DNA from: CBDFHJ01 sp965247635
GTDB taxonomy: Bacteria > Chloroflexota > Dehalococcoidia > Lucifugimonadales > Australimonadaceae
Direction: 5' to 3'
Assembly (NCBI GenBank): GCA_965247635.1
Contig: CBDFHJ010000008.1
Location: 1-64,000 of the forward strand
Length of the DNA stretch: 64,000 nt
This document shows, one piece after another, positions 7,874-17,431 of the stretch. Numbering within the stretch: the first letter of the stretch is position 1; each line of letters begins with the position of its first letter. Under the pieces are notes generated by a model that saw nothing but the letters and a program-made list of their open reading frames with translations, did no database searches and was not told the DNA's origin. Position numbers and translations under genes: made by a program.

Positions 7874-9754
7874 CTAGCCAAAGAGGGGAGAGCGGGTCGC
7901 CGTCGCTGCTCGGCTGGCGCCATTGGTCCTGACATCGGCCTGCTGATAGCGGGCGTAGTGATCGGCGTACAACCCCTTTTGGATTAGCAGCTCGTCGTGG
8001 GTGCCCACCTCGGCAACCTTGCCGTGGTCCATCACCACGATCTTGTCCGCGTTTCGAATCGTGGAAAGCCGATGCGCGATGACGACCGAGGTTCGGCCGG
8101 CCAGCAAGCGGGCCAGCGCCTGTTGGATGAGCTGCTCCGTTGCCGTGTCCACGCTGGCGGTGGCCTCGTCCAAGATGAGCACCTTCGGGTTGGCCACCAA
8201 CGCCCGAGCGAAGCTGAGCAGCTGCCGCTGGCCGATGCTGAGGTTGCTGCCGCGCTCGCCCAGGACCGTGTCGTACCCGTCCGGCAGGCCCGCGATGTGG
8301 TCGTGGAGACCCACGGCGCGGGTTGCGTCCTCGATCTCTTGGTCCGTGACGCCCTCGTGGTTGTAGCGGATGTTCTGGCGCACGGTCCCGGAGAAGAGGA
8401 ACGGCTCTTGGAGGACCATTCCCATTTGCTCCGCCAGGGACGCGCGAGTCACGTCCCGGACGTCGTGGCCGTCTATGGTGATGCGTCCTTCGTTCACGTC
8501 GAAGAACCGTGCGAGCAGGCTCACCATGGTGGTCTTGCCAGCGCCGGTAGGGCCGACCAGGGCGACCATCTCTCCCGACTTGATGGAGAGGTTGACGCCC
8601 TGAAGGACCGGCTGGCTTGGGTCGTAGGCGAAGTTCACACCCTCGTACTCCACATCGCCGACAATAGGTGGGACGCGCTTGGCATCCGGCTTGTCGGTTA
8701 GCTCTATGGGCGTGTCCAGTAGCTCGAAGATGCGTACGCCGGCGGCCATGGCCCGCTGCATCTGGGAGAACTGCATGGTGAGCATTCGGACCGGGTCGAA
8801 GAAACGCTGGACGAAAAGGGCGAAGGCCACTATGGCTCCCCACTCCAGCTCGCCTCGGAGCACCTGCTGTCCGCCGAACACCACGACACCCGCCATGGCC
8901 AGTCCCGTAAAGGACTCCACCACCGGCATGAGCCCGGCGGTAAGGTTGCTGGCCCGCAGCTGGGCCTGAAGGTGCGAGTTGTTCAGCTCATTGAACTGCT
9001 CCAGGTTGGTGTCCTGGCGGTTCATGCTCTGGACCACGCGCACGCCGGAGATGTTCTCTTGGAGCGCTCCGTTGACCCGGGAGATGGCGGCGCGGACTCG
9101 GATGAACACGTGGCGAGCGTACCGTTGCCAAATGGCGACGATGAGCACCATGCCGGGGACTAGGGCCAGCAGCACAAAGGTTAACTGGGCATTCATGGCG
9201 AACATGGCCGCCACGATAGCCACCAGGCCCAGGATGTCGGCCAGGCTCATGGTCACGATGTTCAGGAACTCGTTGAGTGCGTAGACGTCGTTCTGAGCCC
9301 GGGACATGATCTGTCCGACCTTGTACCGGTTGTGGAAGCTCATGGACTGGTTCTGAAGGTGGACAAATAGCTCGGCGCGCAGGTCGCGCAGCACACCCTG
9401 GCCCGCCTTGGCCAGCAACACCTGGTGGCTGAACTGCGCCGCGTAGTTGACGATCAAGACTATGACAAAGGCAACGGCCAGCAGGTTGAGGCCTTCCAGG
9501 TTTCCCACCCTGATGTAATCGTCTATACCGATTTTGATCAGCCAGGGAATGGCGGCCACGCTGGCCGAGTAGAACACCATGCCAACCACCGCCGCGAACA
9601 TCAGCATCTTGTATCGCAGCAGATACGCCAGCAGGCGGACCACCACCCGGTGGTTGTACATCTGGCCGGTGAGCTCGTCGTCGAGGTTGCCTCGGCCCCA
9701 GCCGCCGCCATGCCAGTGGCCCCCGCCACCTCCACCACCGCCGCCCCACATCAT
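7874..9754 (-). CDS. ABC exporter half-transporter, consensus ATPase site
   Basis: The protein has 626 residues: an N-terminal tail, a six-helix type I exporter domain and a nucleotide-binding domain. The latter has Walker A GPTGAGKTT, signature LSIGQRQLL and Walker B VLILDEAT with the catalytic Glu. It pairs with the upstream gene, overlapping it by ATGA (9751-9754), so translation is coupled and the product is probably a heterodimer. The first 25 residues are unusual: a run of nine Gly followed by HWHGGGWGRG, which could bind metal or be disordered. The substrate is unknown; lipids and drugs are typical for the family. Confidence 0.92.
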   Translation of the reverse strand: MMWGGGGGGGGGHWHGGGWGRGNLDDELTGQMYNHRVVVRLLAYLLRYKMLMFAAVVGMVFYSASVAAIPWLIKIGIDDYIRVGNLEGLNLLAVAFVIVLIVNYAAQFSHQVLLAKAGQGVLRDLRAELFVHLQNQSMSFHNRYKVGQIMSRAQNDVYALNEFLNIVTMSLADILGLVAIVAAMFAMNAQLTFVLLALVPGMVLIVAIWQRYARHVFIRVRAAISRVNGALQENISGVRVVQSMNRQDTNLEQFNELNNSHLQAQLRASNLTAGLMPVVESFTGLAMAGVVVFGGQQVLRGELEWGAIVAFALFVQRFFDPVRMLTMQFSQMQRAMAAGVRIFELLDTPIELTDKPDAKRVPPIVGDVEYEGVNFAYDPSQPVLQGVNLSIKSGEMVALVGPTGAGKTTMVSLLARFFDVNEGRITIDGHDVRDVTRASLAEQMGMVLQEPFLFSGTVRQNIRYNHEGVTDQEIEDATRAVGLHDHIAGLPDGYDTVLGERGSNLSIGQRQLLSFARALVANPKVLILDEATASVDTATEQLIQQALARLLAGRTSVVIAHRLSTIRNADKIVVMDHGKVAEVGTHDELLIQKGLYADHYARYQQADVRTNGASRAATATRSPLFG

Positions 9755-11535
9755 GAGCTAGAACCTCCCGCCGGCTCGCTGACAGGCGCCATGGCCAATG
9801 GGGGAGAGGCCACGGCACCCGGGTCCTGCAGCTCGGCGATATGCCGGTAGAACCCCTCTTGCTGCCAGAGCTCCTCGGGGGTGCCCATCTCCACGATGCG
9901 CCCGTGGTCCATGACGGCCACCAAGGAGGCGTGCTGGATTGACGTGAGCCGATGCGCGATGATGAGGGTCGTTCTCCCCCGCACGACGTTGGCCATGGCC
10001 TGCTGGATCTTGGACTCCGTCTCCGCGTCCACGCTGGAGGTGGAGTCGTCAAGCACCAGAATCGGCGGGTCTATCAGCAGGGTCCGGGCGATGGAGAGGC
10101 GTTGTCGCTGGCCACCGGAGAGGGTAACCCCTCGCTCGCCCACCATGGTGTCGTAGCCATCGGACATGGCCATGATTTCTTCGTCGAGCTGCGCCGCCTT
10201 GGCGGCGGCTATTACCTCTTCCCGAGTGGCATCCTGCCTGCCGTAGGCAATGTTCTTGTGGACGGTGGCGCTGAAGAGGAACACGTCTTGCTGCACGATG
10301 CCCACCGTCTGCCGTAGCGACTCCAGCGTCGTATCCCGGATGTCGATGCCGTCGATGGTGATGCGGCCATCATCTGCGTCGTAGAATCGGGCGAGGAGGT
10401 GCGCCAGCGTCGTCTTGCCCGACCCCGGCGCGCCCATCAGGGCGCCTACTTGGCCGGGCGCCAGCACAAGGCTCACCCCGGACACCGCGGGCTGCACCGC
10501 GTAGGAGAAGCTCACGCTATCGAAAGCTACGTGTCCTTCGACCTTCTGGAGGGGCACGGCGTTCGGCCGCTCGACGACGGGTGACTCCGCGTCCAGCACC
10601 TCGAAGATGCGTTCGCCCGCCGAGTGGGCGCGGGCGTAGGTGCTTACCATCTGGCCGAGCATGCGCACCGGCTGGACCAGCAAGCTAACGTAGAGGATGA
10701 ACTGGGTTAGCTCGTTGGCCGACAGCCTGCCGTCTACCACGGCACGGCCGCCCAGCCATAGGACGAGTCCAGTCGTGCTCCAGAAGACGACTTGCATCAG
10801 CGCGTTGTTGGAAGCGCGCAGACGCTCGGCGGCGTATGTGTTGGCGTAGACGCTGTCGGAGCGCTCCTTGAACTTGGCGTTCTCGAACTTCTCCGCCCCG
10901 AAGGCCTTCACCACCCGCATGCCCGTCAGGTTCTCCTGGAGCACCGTGGTCATCCGGCCCATCTCGTCTTGGACGAGACGCCACATGGAGCGCATGCGCA
11001 TGCTAATCCGCGCGGCCATCACGGCCAGGATCGGCACGAACAGGAGCGTCACCAGCCCCAGCAGCAAGTCCATCCGCAGCACCAGCACCGCGGCGAACAG
11101 GATGAGCATGCCCATTTGGAACGACCGGATGAGTCCCATGGTGATGAACATGCGGACCATCTCGATGTCCACCGTCGCCTTGGACATGAGGTTGCCAGTG
11201 TGTTCCTGATCGTGGAAGGCGAAGCTTATGCGCTGGAGCTTGTCGTAGACGGAGTTGCGCAGGTTGTAGCAGACGCGGTGGGCGATGGACTCGCCCAGAT
11301 ACTGGTTCAGGTACTGGAAGACGCCCCGGGCTCCCGTGAAGGCGAGGAGCAGCCCGCCCAGCATCCAGAGACGCGAGGTAGCCGTCCCGGTTTTCAGCGT
11401 TTCCTCGACCGCGGTACCCACGATCCAGGGCACGGCCACGAACGTAGCCGCAGCCAAGACCATGGTGGTCCAGGCGATGACCATGCGTGTGCGGTAGTGG
11501 AAAGCCCGTTGTGCTAAACGGAAGAGTACGCGCAT
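9751..11535 (-). CDS. ABC exporter half-transporter, degenerate catalytic site
   Basis: This is a 594-residue membrane-plus-ATPase half-transporter, first gene of a two-gene operon. Walker A is GAPGSGKTT and the signature LSGGQRQRL. Walker B ends LVLDDSTS, so the catalytic Glu is Asp. One degenerate and one consensus ATPase site is the hallmark of heterodimeric exporters such as TM287/288 and BmrCD. The stop overlaps the start of the partner. It is transcribed away from the acetyltransferase at 11831, with the shared control region in about 300 bp between them. Confidence 0.92.
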   Translation of the reverse strand: MRVLFRLAQRAFHYRTRMVIAWTTMVLAAATFVAVPWIVGTAVEETLKTGTATSRLWMLGGLLLAFTGARGVFQYLNQYLGESIAHRVCYNLRNSVYDKLQRISFAFHDQEHTGNLMSKATVDIEMVRMFITMGLIRSFQMGMLILFAAVLVLRMDLLLGLVTLLFVPILAVMAARISMRMRSMWRLVQDEMGRMTTVLQENLTGMRVVKAFGAEKFENAKFKERSDSVYANTYAAERLRASNNALMQVVFWSTTGLVLWLGGRAVVDGRLSANELTQFILYVSLLVQPVRMLGQMVSTYARAHSAGERIFEVLDAESPVVERPNAVPLQKVEGHVAFDSVSFSYAVQPAVSGVSLVLAPGQVGALMGAPGSGKTTLAHLLARFYDADDGRITIDGIDIRDTTLESLRQTVGIVQQDVFLFSATVHKNIAYGRQDATREEVIAAAKAAQLDEEIMAMSDGYDTMVGERGVTLSGGQRQRLSIARTLLIDPPILVLDDSTSSVDAETESKIQQAMANVVRGRTTLIIAHRLTSIQHASLVAVMDHGRIVEMGTPEELWQQEGFYRHIAELQDPGAVASPPLAMAPVSEPAGGSSS

Positions 11536-11830
11536 TCGCTCTCAGGTGGCCGAAGTGCTAAGGGCGGGGGCCGCGGCCAGGCAATTGACGCTATTATAGG
11601 GCCCTCGACCTGCGTGTTCAAGGTAATACCCTCCTTATGGGGCGTGTCAGGCCGCACGTCCTGAGAGGGCGAGGACGCCCTTCCGCCTACCTGACTTCAG
11701 TGCTTGGCCCTCCTCAAACCGCGTGCTAGACTGTGCCTGCTTATCCACTGGGGGCCGCTGACCGCGCCCCCAGGCCCCAAGCACTGGGGGGCCGCTCGCG
11801 TCGGCCCAGACCCTTATACAGGTGGGTGCG

Positions 11831-12469
11831 ATGAAGGGCCAGTCGGTCATGCCGTACAGCTTGCGGCCTATGCGTCTGAGCGATGTCAGCCAGGTCGCTG
11901 AGATCGAACGCAAGGCGTTTTCCACCTTCTGGACCGGGACCAACTACAAGCGGAGCCTAAGGAGCCTTCACGAAGAGTACCTAGTGTGCGTGCACCGTGG
12001 ACAAGCGGCACCGCTACTTCCGCTACCTCGACGCAGCCTCTTGGACGTCCTCCGCCGTAGACAGCCCCTTCTAGAGACTACCGAGCCGCCGGAGCTGGTC
12101 GTTGGGTTCGTAGGTGTGTGGTTTACCGGAGGCGAGGGCCACATCATCTCCATCGCGGTCCACGAGGCGTATCGTCGCCAAGGACTGGGGGAGCTGCTGC
12201 TCATGGGAGCGGTTGAGATGACGGAACGCCGCCAGCAACAGGTAATAACCTTGGAGGTACGGGTCTCCAACATCGCCGCGCAGAGCCTCTACCAAAAGTA
12301 CGGCTTCTCCGAGGTCGGCGTCCGTCGACACTACTACTCCGATAACCGGGAAGACGCGCTAATAATGAGCACGGACACCGTCACCTCGTCCGAGTACCGG
12401 CAGCTCTTCGAGGCGCGGCGGGCCGAGTTCATCGAGCGCTACGGCCAGGCGGAGCGGACCTACCTGTAG
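11831..12469 (+). CDS. GNAT acetyltransferase, RimI-like
   Basis: The fold is an acetyl-CoA dependent N-acetyltransferase. The acetyl-CoA loop is RRQGLG within HEAYRRQGLGELLL, followed by ITLEVRVSNIAAQSLYQKYGF and YYSDNREDALIM, the pattern of ribosomal-protein alanine N-acetyltransferases. A 30-residue insert (about 45-80) and a 30-residue C-terminal helix are extra to RimI. The start may be ATG 11831 or ATG 11849 (MPYSLRPMRLSDV), the latter closer to the usual N terminus. The substrate is inferred only from family resemblance. Confidence 0.82.
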   Translation: MKGQSVMPYSLRPMRLSDVSQVAEIERKAFSTFWTGTNYKRSLRSLHEEYLVCVHRGQAAPLLPLPRRSLLDVLRRRQPLLETTEPPELVVGFVGVWFTGGEGHIISIAVHEAYRRQGLGELLLMGAVEMTERRQQQVITLEVRVSNIAAQSLYQKYGFSEVGVRRHYYSDNREDALIMSTDTVTSSEYRQLFEARRAEFIERYGQAERTYL

Positions 12470-12480
12470 CAAGGCGCTGA

Positions 12481-12744
12481 AAACCCCTCATTGTGCTTCG
12501 ACAGGTCCGACTTGTCCGACTCGCATGGAGTCGGAGCTCAGCACGAAAGAGATGGGCGTGGCCGTGGCCTGCCCGCACCGTTCCCCTTGAGCCTGTCCTG
12601 AGCGAAGCATCATCGGACAGGACGAGCGGATTTTCCCCGTTCGTGGTGAGCCTGTCGAACCATGAACGGTCCGAAGGACTCCGGACTCCTTCGGAGGGCT
12701 CTGCAACTCTCCCCACATTTATTGAACGGGGTTAGACGGGTCCA
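12481..12744. repeat. Intergenic cluster of palindromes (REP-like)
   Basis: Two hairpins lie back to back. At 12637-12669 the arms are CCGTTCGTGG and CCATGAACGG. At 12670-12695 the arms are TCCGAAGGA and TCCTTCGGA. A relative of the first, CCGTTCATGGTGAG, reappears at 15969-15999 just before IS copy C. Such sequences are dispersed intergenic repeats; here they may also end transcription between convergent genes. Confidence 0.6.
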
Positions 12745-13176
12745 CTAGACGTCCAGGTTGCCCCAGCTTACCGCTCGGCGGAGGGTGATGGCGATAATGG
12801 GCCGGGCATCCAGCCCCATGGCGCGGTACTGAGCGTATCGCTCCCGGAGCAGCTCCACCGCCTCCACGTGCTCTGGTCCGCCCTCCAGCAGCTCGGCGCG
12901 GCCGTGCAGCAGCACGTAGCCCAACCGTGACCACTCATCGTCGTACTGGTCGGCTACGAGAGATACTTCCGGTCGCGCCAAGATGTTACGGACCCGCTTC
13001 AGGGCCAGCGCATCGGCCCGCTTCGGCTTCTCGTCGATGGCTATGTAGCAACGGGCGTCGGCCAGGGCAAAGCACACCGGCACCACGTGGGGCACTCCGT
13101 TGGCATCCGCGGTCGCTAGGTGCGCCACCCGTTGGGCCGCCAGGAAGCGCCGCTGGGGCGCTGTGAGCACGTCCAT
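12745..13176 (-). CDS. PPOX-class (pyridoxamine-phosphate oxidase-like) flavin/F420 oxidoreductase
   Basis: This 143-residue split-barrel protein starts MDVLTAPQRRFLAAQRVAHLATADANGVPHVVPVCFAL, with the typical LAT..ANG.PHVVPV strand pair (quoted in part). The segment EKPKRADALALKRVRNI and the C-terminal ITLRRAVSWGN resemble the Rv0121-type F420-dependent family. It probably binds F420 or FMN as a homodimer and reduces an unknown substrate. F420 use fits the two luciferase-like proteins in the window, but the cofactor cannot be proved by sight. Confidence 0.75.
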   Translation of the reverse strand: MDVLTAPQRRFLAAQRVAHLATADANGVPHVVPVCFALADARCYIAIDEKPKRADALALKRVRNILARPEVSLVADQYDDEWSRLGYVLLHGRAELLEGGPEHVEAVELLRERYAQYRAMGLDARPIIAITLRRAVSWGNLDV

Positions 13177-13271
13177 GCGCCAGAGGATACCACTCGCTGA
13201 GGGGTGAGCACCGAGTGGCCTCGGCCCGACCGCCTGTGCACCCTCCTCGCAAGACGCTAGAATTGGCGGCG

Positions 13272-13901
13272 ATGAACTCGGAATCGACGACCCGTCTCAT
13301 CCTGGTCCGACACGGCAGGACGGAGTTCAACGCCCAGGGCCGAGTGCAGGGTGGTGGCAAGCTGGACGCGGTGGGACAGGCGCAGGTCCAAGCCCTCGTC
13401 GAGCGCCTTCGCGCCGAGGAGCTGGCCGCGGTCTATTCGAGCCCGCTGGCCCGAACCCTGCAGACCGCCCGAGCTATCGCCCGGGACCGCGGCTTGCCCG
13501 TGCGACAGCGCCGGCTGCTGCGGGATATCGACTATGGCGTGTTCTCCGGCAAGCTCTTCGCCGATGTCCGCGTCAGCGACCCAGCGCTGTGGCGGCAGTG
13601 GCGGGACGCACCGCATACCGTCAGCTTTCCCCAGGGGGAGAGCCTGGCCGTGCTCCGTGGCCGCTTGGAGCGGTTCCTGGGCGAGATGAAGGGGTGGCAG
13701 GGAGGCCGTACGGTGTTGGCGGCGACCCACGATTCGCCCATCCGCACCCTGTGCTGCATCTCCCAAGGCCTAGACGACTCACACCATCACGAATACGTGG
13801 CCGGCGTGGCCTCAATCACCACGTTCATACTCACTCCAGACGGACTTCGGCTCCTCGACCATAACGATACGACGCACCTGCGAGGCATTGGTGGCGCCTA
13901 G
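13272..13901 (+). CDS. Histidine phosphatase (phosphoglycerate mutase-like)
   Basis: The 209-residue protein begins MNSESTTRLILVRHGRTEFN, where RHG carries the phospho-accepting His. The second catalytic His is in AATHDSPIRTL and the acid in the middle of the chain (FPQGESLAVL). This size and the lack of PGM-specific insertions suggest a small-metabolite phosphatase of the cobalamin/alpha-ribazole or GpmB kind. It overlaps the DNA glycosylase downstream by 11 nt, so the two are translated together. The upstream in-frame extension to 13215 is rejected because ATG 13272 fits the family start. Confidence 0.85.
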   Translation: MNSESTTRLILVRHGRTEFNAQGRVQGGGKLDAVGQAQVQALVERLRAEELAAVYSSPLARTLQTARAIARDRGLPVRQRRLLRDIDYGVFSGKLFADVRVSDPALWRQWRDAPHTVSFPQGESLAVLRGRLERFLGEMKGWQGGRTVLAATHDSPIRTLCCISQGLDDSHHHEYVAGVASITTFILTPDGLRLLDHNDTTHLRGIGGA

Positions 13902-14640
13902 TCCCGCCCGCGCCACGAGGTCAGCACCCGCCAGAAAGGCCAAGGTGCTGCGCCCCAGAAGCGTTCGTGGCGTGCGCCCTTACGCTCCCCACGACGTGGA
14001 CGTGTTGCTGGAGGAGGAGTACGGGCCGGTCACCTGGCAGCCACGCATGGACCCGGTGGCGGAGCTGGTGCTCACTATCCTCTCCCAGCACACCTCGGAC
14101 CTCAACTCCGATCGGGCCTTTCAGGAGCTGCGCCGGAGGCTTCCTTCATGGGAGATGGTGCTGGCGACCCCGGCGGAGCTGGTGGCCGACGCCATTCGAG
14201 CGGGCGGCCTGGGCGAGCAGAAGGCGCCGCGTATACAGGCCGTGCTTCGCGAGGTCCTGGAGCGGTGCGGTGAGTTCGACATCTCGTTCCTCCTAGAGTG
14301 GCCCCTCGCGGAGGCTAAGGCGTGGCTGCGGTCGCTGCCGGGAGTGGGGCCCAAAACGGCGGCGGTGGTCCTGTGCTTTGCCCTGGGCATGCCCGCCTTT
14401 CCGGTGGACACCCACATCTACCGGGTGACCCGCCGCCTGGCGCTGATCGGTCCTCGCGTGTCCGTCGATGAAGCCCACGACGTGCTGGAGGAGCGGATCG
14501 AGCCGGAACGCGTCTTTCCGTTTCACGTGGAGCTCATCACCCACGGACGCCGGGTGTGCAAGGCGCAGCGCCCCCTGTGCAGCGAATGCGTGCTGGCGGC
14601 GCGCTGTCCCTCCCGCGATAGGATCCCCAACGCTCGATAG
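13891..14640 (+). CDS. Endonuclease III-like DNA glycosylase (HhH-GPD, 4Fe-4S)
   Basis: The protein removes oxidised or mismatched bases in base-excision repair. The helix-hairpin-helix is LPGVGPKTAAVV, with Lys as the expected lyase residue, and the conserved Asp lies in FPVDTHIYRV. The C terminus has the iron-sulfur loop CKAQRPLCSECVLAARC, spacing C-x6-C-x2-C-x5-C. A 30-residue Arg/Ala-rich N-terminal tail precedes the domain. GTG 13891 or TTG 13888 serves as start. It overlaps the histidine phosphatase in another frame. Confidence 0.93.
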   Translation: MAPSPARATRSAPARKAKVLRPRSVRGVRPYAPHDVDVLLEEEYGPVTWQPRMDPVAELVLTILSQHTSDLNSDRAFQELRRRLPSWEMVLATPAELVADAIRAGGLGEQKAPRIQAVLREVLERCGEFDISFLLEWPLAEAKAWLRSLPGVGPKTAAVVLCFALGMPAFPVDTHIYRVTRRLALIGPRVSVDEAHDVLEERIEPERVFPFHVELITHGRRVCKAQRPLCSECVLAARCPSRDRIPNAR

Positions 14641-14738
14641 GCGGTAACTGGGGATACCCACGCAAGGTGGAGCGTCCGGTCTTGCGGGTCGAAGGCCAGG
14701 GTGTACAATCGCCCCACTTTTGAAGAGGGGATAGCGAC

Positions 14739-15947
14739 GTGCTCTTTGACCTGGTAATCACCGGTGGCCGTGTCCTCGACCCCGGCCGCGACGTTGACGC
14801 GCTTCTGGACGTGGCCATCAGCGACGGACGCATCGCCGCTTTGCGCGCCGACATCGACCCTTCGGAGGCCACACGCACCATCGACGCCAAGGGCCGCCTG
14901 GTGGTGCCGGGCCTTATCGACGCGCACACCCACCTCTTCGAGCACGGCCTCGACAGCGGCGTGGACCCAGACCTGGCCGGCGTACGCTCCGGCGTGACCA
15001 CCGTGGTGGACGCGGGAAGCTGTGGCTCCGCCACCTACGACGGGTTCCATCACCTGGTGGCGTCGCGGGCGCAGACGCGCGTGTTCTCCATGCTGCACTT
15101 GGCCCGGACGGGCCTGGCCACCTTCCCGGCCATGCCGGAGATCCGCGACGCCTCAGACGTGGACTTCGAGGCCACCGTGGCAACGGTGGAGCGCCATCGG
15201 GGTCAGATCTTGGGCATCAAGGTTCGGGCCGTCGGGGATGCCGTCCGCACCATGGGCGTGGACCTGATCAAGCTGGCGCAACGCGCAGCGGCCGAGACTC
15301 GCACGGGCATCATGGTCCACATCGGCGACCCGGTGTTTCGCGTGGAGCCGACGCTGACTCAGCAGCTCCTGCCGCTCCTAGAGCCCGGCGACATCGTGTC
15401 GCACCTGTACACCGGGGCGCCGGGCAAGGTGCTAGACGGCCACAATCGAGTGTTGCCGGAGCTATTGGAAGCCCGGGACAAGGGTGTGATCTTCGACATC
15501 GGCCACGGCAGGTTCAACATGAACTTCGAGGTGGCCCAACGGCTCTTGGACCAGGGCGTTGCTCCGCTCACCATCAGTACCGACATGACCCTCCAGGGAC
15601 GCGAGGGCATCGTCAAGTGCATGACCCAGACCATGAACGAGTTCCTGGCCCTGGGGTACTCCCTGACCGACGTGGTCCGCATGTCCACCTACAACCCGGC
15701 GGGAGTCGTCGGCCAGCAACAGGAGCTGGGCACGCTGGCTGAAGGCACGGCCGCCGACGTCACCATTCTGGAGGAGGTGGCCGGCGACTGGTCGTACCTG
15801 GACTCCCAGGGCCAAGCCCTTCGCGGCGACACAGCGCTGAGGCCGGTTCTCTGCTTCAGGGACGGCCGGCAGATCTCCGTTGACTACGGCCCCTTTCCGT
15901 GGGGTTGGTTGCCCAACCCGCAAGAACAGGGAAGACTGTTGCTCTGA
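14739..15947 (+). CDS. Amidohydrolase/deacetylase-family metallohydrolase
   Basis: The protein (402 aa) is a metal-dependent TIM-barrel hydrolase. Visible metal ligands are the HxH of DAHTHLF, the Lys of ILGIKVRAVG (expected carboxylated), His in MVHIGD, His in VSHLYTG, and the Asp of TISTDM. These fit the amidohydrolase/deacetylase branch next to dihydroorotases. The substrate, perhaps an N-acyl amino acid or acetylated hydroxy acid, is not determinable. The start is GTG 14739 behind GAGGGGATAGCGAC. It stands alone and is followed by a degenerate palindrome and IS copy C. Confidence 0.85.
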   Translation: MLFDLVITGGRVLDPGRDVDALLDVAISDGRIAALRADIDPSEATRTIDAKGRLVVPGLIDAHTHLFEHGLDSGVDPDLAGVRSGVTTVVDAGSCGSATYDGFHHLVASRAQTRVFSMLHLARTGLATFPAMPEIRDASDVDFEATVATVERHRGQILGIKVRAVGDAVRTMGVDLIKLAQRAAAETRTGIMVHIGDPVFRVEPTLTQQLLPLLEPGDIVSHLYTGAPGKVLDGHNRVLPELLEARDKGVIFDIGHGRFNMNFEVAQRLLDQGVAPLTISTDMTLQGREGIVKCMTQTMNEFLALGYSLTDVVRMSTYNPAGVVGQQQELGTLAEGTAADVTILEEVAGDWSYLDSQGQALRGDTALRPVLCFRDGRQISVDYGPFPWGWLPNPQEQGRLLL

Positions 15948-15999
15948 TCGCGGTGCCGTAGGGAAACCCCGTTCATGGTGAGCTCGTCGAACTTCAGGG

Positions 16000-17367
16000 G
16001 AGGTTACGTCAATAGGTGTGTAAACGACATCAGGCAGCGACCTTCTCAGCCGTTGATTCAATGGCGATTCCATCCGCATACTGTGCACCGAGGTAGACGT
16101 CTTCGATCAACTCAGGGGCCTTCAGACGCCTGAAGCGCTGTTCGGCGACCATCAACATTTTCCAGATCACCGCTATCGCCCGATCGACCCTCTTGTAGCG
16201 CTTGGCGGCATCGGTCCGAAGCCTGAGGGCCGCGAAGGGTGATTCTACCGGGTTCGTCGTGCGAAGGTGCCCCCAGTGCTCCTTTGGGAAGTCATAGAAG
16301 GTGACCATGCGGTCCCAGTCCCGCTCCAAGGCCTCTGAGGCAGCCTCGTAGGAATGGTCGCCGCACCACCTGGTGAACACCGTCCTGAGCCGCTCAGCCT
16401 CTGTCCGAGCCGGCGCGTAGGGGATAGTACGCAGCATGAGCTTGGCCTGGTCCTGTTGTCGCTTTGGAAGCTTGGCGAGCACGTTTACGATCTTGTGGTT
16501 CCAGCAGCGTTGCTCTGCCGCCTGCGGATAGACGTTGCGCAGAGCTCCCCAGATGCCCAGGTGTCCGTCCCCAACCACCAGCCTCGGGCACTCCAGCCCG
16601 CGGCGCCTCATGTCCCTGAGCACATCGGACCAGTTCTCTGTGGACTCCCTGTATCCGGGAACAGCGCTCACCACCACCTTGCTCCCGTCGCTCAGGGCCG
16701 CCACCACCACCAGTACTGCCGCCTTCTCCTTCTCAAGACCAGCCTTGACGTAGACTCCATCCACCCACATGTAGACCACTTCCAGGTCATCTAGGGGCCG
16801 GCTGCGCCATTGGGCAAGCTCATCGTTCCACTTGGACTTCAACCGGGCCACCGTGCTCGCCGATACCGGTGCGTCCTCTCCCAGCAGCCCCCGCAAAGCC
16901 AGATCGAAGTCGCCTTCGGATAGACCGTGCAGGTACAGCTCGGGGATCAACTCAGCAACCTTCCTGGTCCTGTTGACGAACAGCGGCAGCAGCCGGCTCT
17001 CGAACTGCTCCTCGGTATCGCGGACTCGCGGCCGCCTCAGCTGTATCGTTCCCGAACTCAGCGTAAGCCTCCGGGCTCTGCCGTATCCGTTCCGATAGCC
17101 GGTATCGTTGTCCGAGTCGGATCTGAGCGCCGACTTCGCCCTTCCCAGAAACGCCGTCACCTCCTCCTCCAGCAACTCCTGGATCAGCCTCTGGACCTGG
17201 CTTCGCACCCAATCCTCCAACTGCTCCCACTCCGGCCTTGACTCCGACCTACTCTCAGTGCATTCCTTCCTCATGGGCGGTCTATCTCCTCTCTTGGGCC
17301 TCGAGCCCGTGTTGTTCAGAGAGAGGGTACACCGCCTGACTGTTTACACACTTTTTGAAGATACCTC
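16000..17367 (-). mobile_element. IS256-family element, copy C, complete, no target duplication
   Basis: Length 1368 bp with both inverted repeats. The flanks CTTCAGGG (left) and TTGAGGAA (right) do not match. The left flank is the tail of a dispersed palindrome. The missing duplication suggests recombination with another copy after insertion. Confidence 0.95.
16030..17274 (-). CDS. IS256-family transposase, copy C
   Basis: Full-length 414 residues with Leu35 and Ala289. Ser5 is Cys in this copy only. It shares Ala289 and a neighbouring silent change (GCT for GCG near residue 311) with the copy at 30718, yet differs from it at residue 35. Confidence 0.95.
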   Translation of the reverse strand: MRKECTESRSESRPEWEQLEDWVRSQVQRLIQELLEEEVTAFLGRAKSALRSDSDNDTGYRNGYGRARRLTLSSGTIQLRRPRVRDTEEQFESRLLPLFVNRTRKVAELIPELYLHGLSEGDFDLALRGLLGEDAPVSASTVARLKSKWNDELAQWRSRPLDDLEVVYMWVDGVYVKAGLEKEKAAVLVVVAALSDGSKVVVSAVPGYRESTENWSDVLRDMRRRGLECPRLVVGDGHLGIWGALRNVYPQAAEQRCWNHKIVNVLAKLPKRQQDQAKLMLRTIPYAPARTEAERLRTVFTRWCGDHSYEAASEALERDWDRMVTFYDFPKEHWGHLRTTNPVESPFAALRLRTDAAKRYKRVDRAIAVIWKMLMVAEQRFRRLKAPELIEDVYLGAQYADGIAIESTAEKVAA

Positions 17368-17431
17368 TTGAGGAATCATAAAAGGAAAAGCTGGACAGAG
17401 GCGAATTTCGATACCTACTCGGAGGTCTCTC

